Shown here piece after piece: positions 1 through 7,340 of a stretch of 13,599 bases of DNA (the first letter of the stretch is position 1; each line of letters begins with the position of its first letter). The stretch lies in contig CAAGEZ010000040.1 of the NCBI GenBank assembly GCA_900768995.1, positions 1-13,599 of the forward strand, in the 5' to 3' direction. The position numbers and the translations under genes are program-made. The DNA comes from Oscillospiraceae bacterium. GTDB lineage: Bacteria; Bacillota; Clostridia; Oscillospirales; Ruminococcaceae. The notes beneath the pieces are model-generated. The model ran no database searches. It was not told where the DNA came from and worked only from the letters and a program-made list of their open reading frames with translations.

Positions 1-56
1 CTTCCCATTTCCGCATATGCGGCAAAAAATTCACTATTATCGTAAATATTTCTCAT
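1..56 (-). CDS. Partial class I SAM methyltransferase-like protein, N-terminus only
   Basis: Only the first 18 codons are in the window; the gene runs off the left edge. The visible start reads MRNIYDNSEFFAAYAEMG, which resembles the opening of small class I SAM-dependent methyltransferases of Clostridia (an IYDNxxFFxxYxxM pattern before the SAM-binding core). The start is well supported: a GGAGGT ribosome binding site at 65-70 lies 8 bases upstream of the ATG, and a good promoter lies further up at 101-129. The catalytic domain is outside the window, so the family call rests on the N-terminal pattern alone. Confidence 0.5.
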   Translation of the reverse strand, partial: MRNIYDNSEFFAAYAEMG

Positions 57-100
57 TGATAATTACCTCCACAACTTCCGATTTATCGACCACATAAAGC

Positions 101-129
101 ATTATACCACATCTGCCCGAAAAAATCAA
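101..129 (-). promoter_or_regulatory. Sigma-A promoter of the partial methyltransferase-like gene
   Basis: On the minus strand, a TTGATT -35 box (124-129), a 17-base spacer and a perfect TATAAT -10 box (101-106). Transcription would start near 94, about 38 bases before the start codon. It lies just beyond the terminator of the permease operon, so this gene is a separate transcription unit. Confidence 0.75.
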
Positions 130-144
130 CTGTGTCAAAGCATC

Positions 145-180
145 AAAAAACAGGGTACGGAAGCAGCCCCGTACCCTGTT
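145..180 (-). terminator. Rho-independent terminator of the permease operon
   Basis: A 12-base-pair perfect stem (149-160 with 169-180) and an 8-base loop, followed on the minus strand by a run of T (complement of 145-150). It is 13 bases past the stop codon of the 319-residue permease and closes that operon. Confidence 0.85.
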
Positions 181-193
181 TAGTTTTGTGATA

Positions 194-1153
194 TCAGCCC
201 TTTACCGCACCGAGCATAATTCCCTTTTCAAAATATCTCTGCATAAAGGGATATACAAGGAGAATGGGGATTATCGTAACCATTGAAATGGTGTACTGGA
301 TAACCTTGGTATTGAGCATTCCCGCAACCGCTGTGCTGTCTCCTGCGGAAGCACCGTTCATAAGAGCGCTCAGATTTGAAGAGGAGTTCAGATAAACGTA
401 AAGTCTGTGCTGGAGAGTGTAGAGGGAGGGGGAGTTTGCGTTGTAGATAAGTGAGTCCTGGAAAGAGTTCCAGTGTCCGACCGCACCGAAAATGGTGATA
501 GTCGCAAGGATAGGCTTGCTGAGAGGCCAGATGATCTTTTGAAAGATCGTCCAGTAGCCTGCGCCGTCCATAAATGCGCTCTCTTCGATCTCGTGGGGAA
601 TGGACTCAACATAGGTCTTTACAAGAATAATGTTGTAGGGGGAAACGATAGCGGGAATGATGTATACCCAGAAGGTATTTGTAAGACCCAGCATTGCGAA
701 GTTTAAGTATGTGGGGATAAGTCCTGCGTTGAAGTACATTGTGATAACGAGGAAGCGGTACCAGAATTTTCTGTGCCACATCTCCTGCTTGGTCATCAGA
801 TAGCCTGCAAGTCCCGATGCGAAAACCATAAGGGCTGTGCCGAGGATAGTTCTCAGAAGCGTGATTGCAAATGAGTTCCACAGGTCATTTACATTGCCCA
901 TTGCGATGTAGTTCTGAATGGTGAGGTTCTTGGGCAGGAATGTGATAGCGCCCTTTACAACAAGGTCACTGGAGGAAATTGTGTTGATGAATATGTAGTA
1001 GAACGGGAAAATACAGCTGAGTGTGAACAGTCCGAAGAACAGGTAGTTCAGGATATTGAAAACAACGTCCTGCCAGCTGAGCTTGATGTGAGTGGTGTGC
1101 TCCTTAAAGCGCTTTTCTTCCGCTTTTTTAGCCTTTATCTCTTCAATAGACAT
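194..1153 (-). CDS. Carbohydrate ABC transporter permease (YtcP/LplC type)
   Basis: A 319-residue inner-membrane subunit of an ABC importer. It has a basic cytoplasmic N-terminus, about six membrane helices beginning near residue 31, and the EAA loop that docks the ATPase at about residues 190-213 (ESAFMDGAGY...IIWPLSKP). Length and the C-terminal FEKGIMLGAVKG ending are typical of YtcP/LplC proteins, which form heterodimers with an LplB-type partner to import oligosaccharides. That partner is directly upstream, 15 bases away, so the two are co-transcribed. The start has an AAAGGAGT ribosome binding site 6 bases upstream. Substrate is unknown; the divergent malQ suggests an alpha-glucan oligosaccharide. 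The binding protein and ATPase are not in the window. Confidence 0.9.
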   Translation of the reverse strand: MSIEEIKAKKAEEKRFKEHTTHIKLSWQDVVFNILNYLFFGLFTLSCIFPFYYIFINTISSSDLVVKGAITFLPKNLTIQNYIAMGNVNDLWNSFAITLLRTILGTALMVFASGLAGYLMTKQEMWHRKFWYRFLVITMYFNAGLIPTYLNFAMLGLTNTFWVYIIPAIVSPYNIILVKTYVESIPHEIEESAFMDGAGYWTIFQKIIWPLSKPILATITIFGAVGHWNSFQDSLIYNANSPSLYTLQHRLYVYLNSSSNLSALMNGASAGDSTAVAGMLNTKVIQYTISMVTIIPILLVYPFMQRYFEKGIMLGAVKG

Positions 1154-1168
1154 AACGACACTCCTTTC

Positions 1169-2686
1169 TTATACGATGCTCTCGCCACGGACAGCCTTGG
1201 AGATGCCGTTTGCGGAGAAGAGGAGAATTACGCTTATGAGCGATTTTACCATACCGATAACCGTGGACAGAGGGATAAGGCCGCTTCCGATACCAAGGTT
1301 ATAAACGTAAAGATCGAGCACCTCGATGCTTGCTGCATTCTTTGCGTTGGAGAATACAAGGTACTGATCCATACCGTTTGTAAGGATATTTGCGATGGAC
1401 ATAAGGAGGAGCACCATATATGTGGGGATAAGCGAGGGAACTGTTACATACCACATTTTCTGGAAACGTCCTGCGCCGTCAACGGTGGCAGCCTCGAAGA
1501 GAGACTGGTCGATGCCCGAAATAGCGGCTATGTAGATGATAGCGCTCCAGCCAAGTCCCTTCCACATACCCCAGGCAAGCATTTTCAGCCACATATGTGA
1601 GCTGTCCATAAGGTAGTTTGTGGTAACGGGATTGCCGATGCTCTTGAGGAATGTGTTGATAAAGCCGTCGGTGGAGAATATGGCAAGGGCGATAGCGTAA
1701 ACAAGCACCCAGCTTATAAAGTTGGGGATCGTTGTGAAGGTCTGAACAAATCTTCTGAAGGTGTTGTTCTTTATCTCCGAAAGGAAGATTGCGAATATCA
1801 TAGGAACGGCACTTGTGAGGATTCCGAGACCGCTCATTGCAAGTGTGTTCTTGATAACACGAAGCATATCCTTTTTGGTGGCTGCATTCTGGAAGAGCTG
1901 TGTGAACCACTTGAAGCCCACGAATTTATCGGGGGAAAGTGTGTCGCCTGCCTTGTAGTCATAGAATGCATATCTCCAGCCGAAGAGGGGGAGGTAGGAG
2001 AAAAGGAACGCAAGAACGAGGATAGGGAGCATCATAAGGAAGAGCTTGTACTTATCCTCCATAAACATCTTTCCTGCCTTTGCGAAGGAGGGCAGCAGGA
2101 AAAACACTGCAAGACACAGCGCAAGAAGTGCAATGGTTATCACCATAAAGAGGGTGAAATAAGGGATAGTCTCATAGGGAAGCACCTTTTCGGGGCGATT
2201 GGTGAGCAGTATCTGACCGTGAGCCTTGCTTATTCCGAAAAGGCAGCCCAGCATAAGTATCGTACCGCCGCCTGTTATCGCTGCGGCGATCTTTTTCATC
2301 TTATTGCTGCCAAGGGACATACAGCCGCCCACAGCATAGAAAAGAGCCGCAAAAATTGAAAGTGTGCTTGAACCGAACAGGAGCCTGAAAGTGGACTGTT
2401 CCACCCAGCCCTTTGTAAAGGCACGTCCTAAGTTCGATACCAGTGTATCATAAGCAATGCCGCAGGTGAAAAGGGACATATTCTTGTTTATCTTTTCACA
2501 TATCCTTGCGGGGTTGAACGAGGGGAAGAAGAGCAGGACGATATCTGCGATAAGCAGGGCTCTTATTCCCCACAGCAGGATATCCGCCGTTTTTTCCGCA
2601 GGGGTCTTTGGTATGACTTTTTTCTTTACCTTTCCGATGTCGTCGGGGTTTCTTCCCGACAATGTTGACATCACATTTTCCGACAT
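1169..2686 (-). CDS. Sugar ABC transporter permease (LplB type) with N-terminal membrane extension
   Basis: This 505-residue membrane protein has a normal LplB-like permease in its C-terminal ~295 residues, starting near residue 211 (KYKLFLMMLPILVLAFLFSY). Its EAA loop is at about 397-421 (FEAATVDGAG...VPSLIPT). The first ~210 residues are extra: about four predicted helices (near 35-54, 105-125, 134-152 and 172-198), with a soluble stretch between the first two. Classical LplB proteins are about 300 residues, so the extension is the odd feature; similar long permeases may occur in relatives. The start has a GGAGGT site 8 bases upstream. It is the first gene of the operon, read from the promoter at 2813-2841. 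It should pair with the 319-residue permease to form the translocation channel. Confidence 0.88.
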   Translation of the reverse strand: MSENVMSTLSGRNPDDIGKVKKKVIPKTPAEKTADILLWGIRALLIADIVLLFFPSFNPARICEKINKNMSLFTCGIAYDTLVSNLGRAFTKGWVEQSTFRLLFGSSTLSIFAALFYAVGGCMSLGSNKMKKIAAAITGGGTILMLGCLFGISKAHGQILLTNRPEKVLPYETIPYFTLFMVITIALLALCLAVFFLLPSFAKAGKMFMEDKYKLFLMMLPILVLAFLFSYLPLFGWRYAFYDYKAGDTLSPDKFVGFKWFTQLFQNAATKKDMLRVIKNTLAMSGLGILTSAVPMIFAIFLSEIKNNTFRRFVQTFTTIPNFISWVLVYAIALAIFSTDGFINTFLKSIGNPVTTNYLMDSSHMWLKMLAWGMWKGLGWSAIIYIAAISGIDQSLFEAATVDGAGRFQKMWYVTVPSLIPTYMVLLLMSIANILTNGMDQYLVFSNAKNAASIEVLDLYVYNLGIGSGLIPLSTVIGMVKSLISVILLFSANGISKAVRGESIV

Positions 2687-2731
2687 CTTGCAGCACCTCC
2701 GAGTGTTAAATTTCCGCCGTCAGATTTATAA

Positions 2732-2746
2732 TGTAAATCGTTTTCA
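2732..2746. promoter_or_regulatory. LacI-like operator half of a pair (imperfect copy)
   Basis: TGTAAATCGTTTTCA matches 14 of 15 bases of the palindrome at 2894-2908. It lies in the untranslated leader of the permease operon, about 60 bases downstream of the predicted start point, where a bound repressor could block elongation or pair with the second site 162 bases away. The regulator itself is not in the window. Confidence 0.55.
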
Positions 2747-2812
2747 TACGGCTGTGAAAATATACCGTCACAGATTGCAGCGATATAATTTTCACAAATA
2801 TTGTTTAAAGTC

Positions 2813-2841
2813 ATTATAACAGTTTTGGTCATAATTGTCAA
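2813..2841 (-). promoter_or_regulatory. Sigma-A promoter of the permease operon
   Basis: On the minus strand, a consensus TTGACA (2836-2841), exactly 17 bases, then a consensus TATAAT (2813-2818). Both hexamers are perfect. Transcription would begin near 2806, leaving a leader of about 120 bases that contains the operator at 2732-2746. Confidence 0.88.
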
Positions 2842-2893
2842 GAGTTTTTTTACAGCCGACAGAAATTTTGTCTATGATAACAAGGAAAACATT

Positions 2894-2908
2894 TGTAAAT
2901 CGTTTACA
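2894..2908. promoter_or_regulatory. LacI-like operator palindrome between divergent promoters
   Basis: TGTAAA, TCG, TTTACA is a 6-base perfect inverted repeat with a CG-containing centre, as in operators of LacI/GalR-family sugar regulators such as MalR. It lies about 53 bases upstream of the permease -35 box and 60 bases upstream of the malQ -35 box, so one bound protein could act on both. The second copy at 2732-2746 supports a real regulator. Confidence 0.6.
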
Positions 2909-2968
2909 AATAATGCAGGGCTATTTTGTCTAAAATTGCATTAAATTTTATTTTTATCCCCGTGGATA

Positions 2969-2997
2969 TTGCAATGAAAAGGGAAATAATGTATAAT
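2969..2997 (+). promoter_or_regulatory. Sigma-A promoter of malQ
   Basis: TTGCAA (2969-2974), a 17-base spacer, and a perfect TATAAT (2992-2997). Transcription would begin near 3004, about 30 bases before the malQ start. The 2687-3033 interval holds this promoter, the opposing permease promoter and two operator copies; I see no gene in it. Confidence 0.8.
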
Positions 2998-3033
2998 GTA
3001 ATAAAACATCTTCGGAAAGGGGCTTTTTAGTTT

Positions 3034-4527
3034 ATGAGAAGCTGCGGCGTGCTTATGCACATCACAAGTCTCCCCTCCCCCTGCGGAACGGGCACACTGG
3101 GCAGAGAGGCTTACAAATTTGTGGATTTTTTAAAGAAAGCGGGTCAGACCTACTGGCAGATACTGCCTGTTGGACCTACGGGCTTCGGTGATTCGCCATA
3201 TCAGAGCTACAGCGCTTTTGCAGGCAATCCCCTGCTCATCGACCTTGATATGCTCATAGATGAGGGGCTTATCTCTGCTGATGACAAGGATATGGAGCTT
3301 CTCAGAAAAAAAGAGAGCTTCTCCGATTTCGGTCAGCTTTTCTCATTCAAGCGACTTATCCTCGCAAAGGCATATGCTGCATTCAAGGCTAAGGCAGATG
3401 CCGCACAGACTGCGGATTACAAGGAATTTTGCCGCAAAAATGCCTGGTGGCTCGATGATTATGCACTGTTTATGTCCCTCAAATATGCTTTCAAGCAGAA
3501 AATGTGGACTCTGTGGGACGATAAGTACCGTCTCAGGGACAAGGCAGCCCTCGATGAATATTCCGCTGCTCACACCGAAGATATCGAAGTCTGGAAATTT
3601 ATGCAGTACAAGTTCATAAAGCAGTACAAGGCTCTGAAAAAATACGCAAACAAGAAAGGCATCAAGATCTTCGGAGATATGCCTATCTATGTTTCTATGG
3701 ACAGCAGCGACATCTGGGCTGCTCCCGAAATGTTTATGCTGGACAGCGACAGGAGACCTGTCAAGGTGGCAGGCTGCCCTCCCGATGATTTTTCTCCCAC
3801 AGGTCAGCTCTGGGGCAATCCCCTTTATGACTGGGATCATATGGACAAGGACGGCTACAAGTGGTGGATATCCCGTGTAAAGTACAGCGCAAAGCTGTTT
3901 GACCTCACCCGTATCGACCATTTCAGAGGCTTTGAGAGCTTTTACGCTATCCCTGCGGAGGACGAGACTGCGGAGCACGGCGAATGGCTCAAAGGCCCCT
4001 CAATGAAGCTATTCAGGGCAATAAAGGCTGCTCTCGGTGATGTTCCACTTGTTGCGGAGGACCTTGGATTTCTCACCGATGATGTCAAGGCAATGCTCAG
4101 CGAGGCAGGATACCCCGGAATGAAGATACTTGAATTCGGCTTCGGCGGCGACAACAGCGATTATCTCCCCCATAACTACGTTAAAAACAGTGTGGTATAT
4201 ATCGGCACACACGACAACGAGACCGCTCTCGGCTGGTATATGGGAATGGATAAAAAGGGCAGAAAGCGTGTGAGAAAATATCTCGGACTTTCAAAGGGTG
4301 CTTCGGACAGCGACATCGTGTGGGCACTTATCAGAGCCGCATATGCAAGCGTTTCCGACGGCTGTGTAATTCAGATGCAGGATCTGCTCTGCCTTGACAA
4401 CCGTGCAAGAATGAACATTCCCTCAACCATCGGCGGCGGCAACTGGGCTTGGCGCTTAAAGGGCGGCGAATGTACGCCTGAGCTTGCTAAGAAGCTTAAA
4501 AAGCTGGCTAAGGTTTATTACAGATAA
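3034..4527 (+). CDS. malQ: 4-alpha-glucanotransferase (amylomaltase, GH77)
   Basis: This cytoplasmic enzyme transfers maltosyl or longer alpha-1,4-glucan segments between malto-oligosaccharides, releasing glucose and making longer chains for phosphorylase. The 497-residue length is typical of bacterial GH77. The N-terminal MHITSLPSPCGTGTLG and the KIFGDMPIYVSMDSSDIW and PPDDFSPTGQLWGNPLYDW blocks are hallmarks. Catalytic residues are all present: nucleophile Asp295 in RIDHFRGF, acid/base Glu342 in AEDLG, and Asp394 in GTHDNE. The C-terminal DNRARMNIPSTIGGGNWAWR block is intact. An AAAGGGG site precedes the start at 11-base spacing. It is monocistronic, between the promoter at 2969 and the terminator at 4588, and divergent from the sugar permeases with shared operator sites. 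Confidence 0.97.
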   Translation: MRSCGVLMHITSLPSPCGTGTLGREAYKFVDFLKKAGQTYWQILPVGPTGFGDSPYQSYSAFAGNPLLIDLDMLIDEGLISADDKDMELLRKKESFSDFGQLFSFKRLILAKAYAAFKAKADAAQTADYKEFCRKNAWWLDDYALFMSLKYAFKQKMWTLWDDKYRLRDKAALDEYSAAHTEDIEVWKFMQYKFIKQYKALKKYANKKGIKIFGDMPIYVSMDSSDIWAAPEMFMLDSDRRPVKVAGCPPDDFSPTGQLWGNPLYDWDHMDKDGYKWWISRVKYSAKLFDLTRIDHFRGFESFYAIPAEDETAEHGEWLKGPSMKLFRAIKAALGDVPLVAEDLGFLTDDVKAMLSEAGYPGMKILEFGFGGDNSDYLPHNYVKNSVVYIGTHDNETALGWYMGMDKKGRKRVRKYLGLSKGASDSDIVWALIRAAYASVSDGCVIQMQDLLCLDNRARMNIPSTIGGGNWAWRLKGGECTPELAKKLKKLAKVYYR

Positions 4528-4587
4528 TCAAGAACCGGAAATTCACAGAACCGGAAAAGCAGTAAAAAGTCCGTACAAATAACACAA

Positions 4588-4630
4588 CAGCCTGACATAT
4601 CTGAAAATGATATGTCAGGCTGAATTTTTT
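4588..4630 (+). terminator. Strong terminator after malQ, possibly bidirectional
   Basis: A perfect 14-base-pair stem (4588-4601 with 4609-4622), a 7-base loop, then a T run at 4625-4630. It sits between two convergent genes. In the opposite direction the flank is T-rich but lacks a clean T run, so it should act mainly on malQ and perhaps weakly on the SPL-family gene. Confidence 0.9.
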
Positions 4631-4631
4631 A

Positions 4632-5519
4632 TCAGAAAAAACTAAGCTGCTCCGCTTCATATTCCCGCCGTGAAGCATAAATAATGTCCTGCATCTTGTA
4701 AAGTATGCCGAAACGGTCGCATTCACGGGTAAAGCACCGCCACAGATCTTCCACATTCGGCGATACACATTCATATGAATTTCCGAAGGCTTCAATGTAT
4801 TTTTGTGAGATTCCCTGTTCGGGGAAGCATTCATCAAGCTTTTGAAGAAAATAATTCCGCTGACCGCCTCTCAGGGTCACGCCGAATGCGGGATATATAA
4901 ATCTCACTCCCGCCTCTGCACCCATTCGGACTATCTTTGCGATATTTTCCTCCGTGTCCTCGATAAAGGGCAGCACGGGCATCAGCGTTATTCCCGTGAA
5001 AAGTCCCGCTTCGGATAATTCCGCAAGGGCCTGAAAGCGTTCAGATGAGGGGGATACATTCGGCTCGATAATGCGGCTGAGACTGTCATCAGCAGCGGTC
5101 ACGGTCAGCTTGCACATCATAGGGGAGTGCTCTTTTATTGCAAGAAAAATGTCCTTGTCACGGGTCATAAGGCTGCTTTTGGAGAGAATGACGCAGCCGA
5201 AGCCATAATCATTTATCAGCTCCAGAGCGTGGCGGGTAAGGTGTGTTTTGATTTCAAAGGGATTGTATGGGTCGCTCATAGCGCCTGTGCCGATGACCCC
5301 TGTGTGAGCCTTGTGGCGAAGCTCACGGCGGAGCAGTTCAAGGGAATCCGCCTTGCAGCACACCTTTTCAAAATCCTCTATACCATAGCAGTCACTTCGG
5401 CTGTCGCAGTAAATGCAGCCGTGACAGCAGCCACGGTACAGGTTCATATTGTAATCTGTGCCGAACCAGCCACTTGATTTATTGCGATGCAAAAGGCTTT
5501 TCGAGCATATTTCCTCCAT
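4632..5519 (-). CDS. SPL-family radical SAM protein
   Basis: A 295-residue protein with the radical SAM [4Fe-4S] motif C31-x3-C35-x2-C38 (YRGCCHGCIYC) and the following GTGAMSDPYNPFE and ILSKSSLMTRD blocks, typical of the SPL family named after spore photoproduct lyase (the Rv2578c-like group). Family members are cytoplasmic, cleave SAM to a 5'-deoxyadenosyl radical and act on nucleic acid or unknown substrates; most non-sporulation members have no proven reaction. The start has an AAGGAG site 7 bases upstream. The gene is convergent with malQ. The element boundary lies within about 110 bases upstream, so its original promoter may have been displaced. I see no convincing sigma-A promoter in the gap. 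Confidence 0.85.
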   Translation of the reverse strand: MEEICSKSLLHRNKSSGWFGTDYNMNLYRGCCHGCIYCDSRSDCYGIEDFEKVCCKADSLELLRRELRHKAHTGVIGTGAMSDPYNPFEIKTHLTRHALELINDYGFGCVILSKSSLMTRDKDIFLAIKEHSPMMCKLTVTAADDSLSRIIEPNVSPSSERFQALAELSEAGLFTGITLMPVLPFIEDTEENIAKIVRMGAEAGVRFIYPAFGVTLRGGQRNYFLQKLDECFPEQGISQKYIEAFGNSYECVSPNVEDLWRCFTRECDRFGILYKMQDIIYASRREYEAEQLSFF

Positions 5520-5632
5520 AAAAATTCTCCTTGATTAAAAGTCGTTAAGTTTGGCAAAAAATGCTATATTTTGGTTTATTCATATTTTATTTGTACACTA
5601 TTCCTACACTGATATGATGCCTTGATTACATT
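5520..5632. other. Left junction of the integrated element; probable attachment-site region
   Basis: This 113-base gap separates the last host gene from the integrase stop codon, and composition changes here. Such intervals usually hold the core attachment site and integrase arm sites. Visible candidates are the direct repeat TACACT at 5594-5599 and 5605-5610, and CCTTGATTA at 5529-5537 and 5620-5628. The core cannot be fixed without the right end. No terminator is evident, so integrase transcripts may run into the SPL-family gene. Confidence 0.45.
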
Positions 5633-6859
5633 CTATTTTATTTTTTCTATCTCAGCTTTCAGCCAATCAATCTCTCTGACAGTGTATACTTTTTCGGTAA
5701 CGTCAGCTATGTTATGCCCTACCATATATTTAATGGCATACTCATCTACACTATATTTTTTTGCCATTGTAATAAAATGCATACGTCCGTCGTGAGCACG
5801 ATGATCTGGGTGTAGTCTTAAAACTTCTTTGATTTTAACAAAACGGTGATAATATTTATCATACGTAAGTATCATTTCGGAGGGGCTTTTTGCATTTAGG
5901 GAATTAAAGAGATATTTACTGCCCATTGAAACAGCGTAATCGTAATTCTTTTTTACCAGTTCTCTGATTTTTGAGTGTATTGGGACTATTCGATTTGTAC
6001 CTGCTTCTGTTTTCATTCCACCTGTAAATGTCCAGTTCTCTATATCTACATTTTTAATCTCAATCAAGCCCAATTCCTGCGGACGCCAGCCTGAATAGCA
6101 CTGTATCAATAATATGTCAACATACTCTGTCCTATCAACATTATTCCATAGTATTTCCATTTCAACGTCTGTGTATGGCATATGCCCTTGTTTATTTTCA
6201 TCTCTTTGTTTAACGATATCTGATGATAAGTTAAATGCCCTTGAGTAGTTTTTATCGGTGAGCTCATATTCAACTGCATAATCAAGCATTTTATTGAACA
6301 GAGATTTTATCCTTGCTTTTCCATCTGCTGAGGGGTATGTTTCTTTACCCTTTATTATGGTCTTTCCTTCATCTATACAACCCTTGATATGCCGAGCTCT
6401 GAGGTCTGCGACTCTCATATCGTATATAGCTGAACAGTAAGCCCACGCAGCATTCATTGTTCTTTTTCCAGATTCTGATTTATATTTCTTAAAATATTCT
6501 TCAGACCATTTATCGTATAGTTGTGCAACTGTCATATCAGAATCAAGGTCGTATGGATTACGATTATATTCCACTAAAGCTGCATAAGCATCATTATAAG
6601 TTTTAAAGAAAGCGGTTGGTTTTAGCAGTTTACAAATTGGTTTGCCGTTTTCGTTTTTACCCACTGTAATCATAGCTCTAAATGGATTACGCAGATTTTT
6701 TCCTTTTATTTCAGAAATTTGTCCGAAGCCATTGGGTAATCGCATATGCTTTTTATTGCGTTGTTTTGCGGTTGTATCTTTAAACGGATATCCGCAATGC
6801 GGACAACTTGTAGCTTTATCGCTGACCTGAAGTTCGCATTCGGGGCATTTTATTAGCAT
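5633..6859 (-). CDS. int: Tyrosine recombinase (phage/ICE integrase) with N-terminal zinc ribbon
   Basis: This 408-residue site-specific recombinase would insert and excise the element. A zinc ribbon at residues 5-22 (CPEC...CPHC) precedes an arm-binding region, a SAM-like core-binding domain (about 105-210) and the catalytic domain. The catalytic set appears complete: Arg259 (GWRPQEL), Lys283, His356 and Arg359 (HDGR), His382 (GHN) and Tyr392 (VYT). HDGR replaces the more usual HxLRH form, a mild divergence. The start has a GGAGGA site, and a strong promoter lies at 6906-6934. The gene ends near the host SPL-family gene, the usual position for an integrase beside its attachment site, and is divergent from the rest of the element. 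Confidence 0.93.
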   Translation of the reverse strand: MLIKCPECELQVSDKATSCPHCGYPFKDTTAKQRNKKHMRLPNGFGQISEIKGKNLRNPFRAMITVGKNENGKPICKLLKPTAFFKTYNDAYAALVEYNRNPYDLDSDMTVAQLYDKWSEEYFKKYKSESGKRTMNAAWAYCSAIYDMRVADLRARHIKGCIDEGKTIIKGKETYPSADGKARIKSLFNKMLDYAVEYELTDKNYSRAFNLSSDIVKQRDENKQGHMPYTDVEMEILWNNVDRTEYVDILLIQCYSGWRPQELGLIEIKNVDIENWTFTGGMKTEAGTNRIVPIHSKIRELVKKNYDYAVSMGSKYLFNSLNAKSPSEMILTYDKYYHRFVKIKEVLRLHPDHRAHDGRMHFITMAKKYSVDEYAIKYMVGHNIADVTEKVYTVREIDWLKAEIEKIK

Positions 6860-6905
6860 ATTTGTCGTCCTCCTCTATTCATTACTGCTTATTTCTGTTA
6901 TCATA

Positions 6906-6934
6906 ATTATATCTCAAAGTGTATGAATAGTCAA
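6906..6934 (-). promoter_or_regulatory. Sigma-A promoter of the integrase
   Basis: On the minus strand, TTGACT (6929-6934), a 17-base spacer, and a perfect TATAAT (6906-6911). Transcription would start near 6899, leaving a leader of about 40 bases. The -35 box lies inside the inverted repeat at 6922-6941, a possible operator. Confidence 0.82.
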
Positions 6935-6941
6935 GTTCATA
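6922..6941. promoter_or_regulatory. Inverted repeat overlapping the integrase -35 box
   Basis: TATGAA, eight bases, TTCATA. The perfect 6-base arms flank the integrase -35 hexamer and lie just upstream of the divergent DUF6431-type gene. The position suits a repressor or excisionase site controlling both directions. The arms are short and AT-rich, so chance is possible. Confidence 0.35.
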
Positions 6942-6969
6942 TACCCAAAAAATAAGGGAAAATTATGAT

Positions 6970-7266
6970 ATGGTATTTGGAAATGACAGTAACTGTCCGA
7001 TATGCAGTGGCAGATTAAAGTATTATGACCGTGTGAAAAGAATCAAACGTACAAAAAATCGTGTAACAACTTATATTTATATAGACAGGGTGCGTTGTGT
7101 AAAGTGTAATAAGATCCATCGGCTGATTCCGACAGAGTTAATACCATATAAACAATATGAGTCAGAAGTAATATTTGGTGTAAAGGAAGGGTTAATAACA
7201 TCTGACACCTTGGGATATGAAGATTATCCTTGCGAGGAGACTATGAAGCGTTGGCGACATATGTAA
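6970..7266 (+). CDS. DUF6431-type zinc-binding protein
   Basis: A 98-residue protein with a split zinc-binding pair, C9-x2-C12 and C43-x2-C46 (CPIC ... CVKC), then a KIHRLIPTELIPYKQY block and a C-terminal EDYPCEETMKRW block. This pattern matches proteins I know as DUF6431, small cysteine-rich proteins common near transposases and integrases in Firmicutes; their function is not established. The blend of zinc fingers and a helical tail suggests nucleic-acid binding. It is divergent from the integrase with about 110 bases between them. An AAGGGA site is about 10 bases before the ATG. A second ATG five bases upstream is out of frame. Confidence 0.7.
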   Translation: MVFGNDSNCPICSGRLKYYDRVKRIKRTKNRVTTYIYIDRVRCVKCNKIHRLIPTELIPYKQYESEVIFGVKEGLITSDTLGYEDYPCEETMKRWRHM

Positions 7267-7286
7267 AAATTACCACCGACTTTGTT

Positions 7287-7315
7287 TTCACTTTGGTTAT
7301 ATTCTATGTTAGAAT
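7287..7315 (+). promoter_or_regulatory. Probable promoter before the excisionase-like gene
   Basis: TTCACT (7287-7292), a 17-base spacer, then TAGAAT (7310-7315). The -10 box forms one arm of a perfect palindrome, ATTCTA-TGT-TAGAAT (7301-7315), which could be an operator. A second reading, TTGTTT-N17-TATGTT (7282-7310), is weaker. Confidence 0.45.
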
Positions 7316-7340
7316 AAAACTCGAAAGGAGGTAAAAGCCG

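Noticed and set aside
1088..1600. 170-codon frame on the plus strand inside the permease operon
   Set aside because: It lies opposite two well-supported permease genes, has no ribosome binding site and a composition unlike a real protein.
2753..2772. TGTGA-N10-TCACA as a CRP site
   Set aside because: The CRP spacer is six bases, not ten, and Clostridia carbon control does not use this site type.
3343..3978. 211-codon frame on the minus strand inside malQ
   Set aside because: A complement shadow of the strongly conserved GH77 gene; no recognisable domain and no ribosome binding site.
5529..5628. CCTTGATTA direct repeat as the attachment core
   Set aside because: Both copies are on the same side of the element, only nine bases long, and one overlaps the ribosome binding site of the SPL-family gene. 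A core pair must flank the element, whose right end is unseen.
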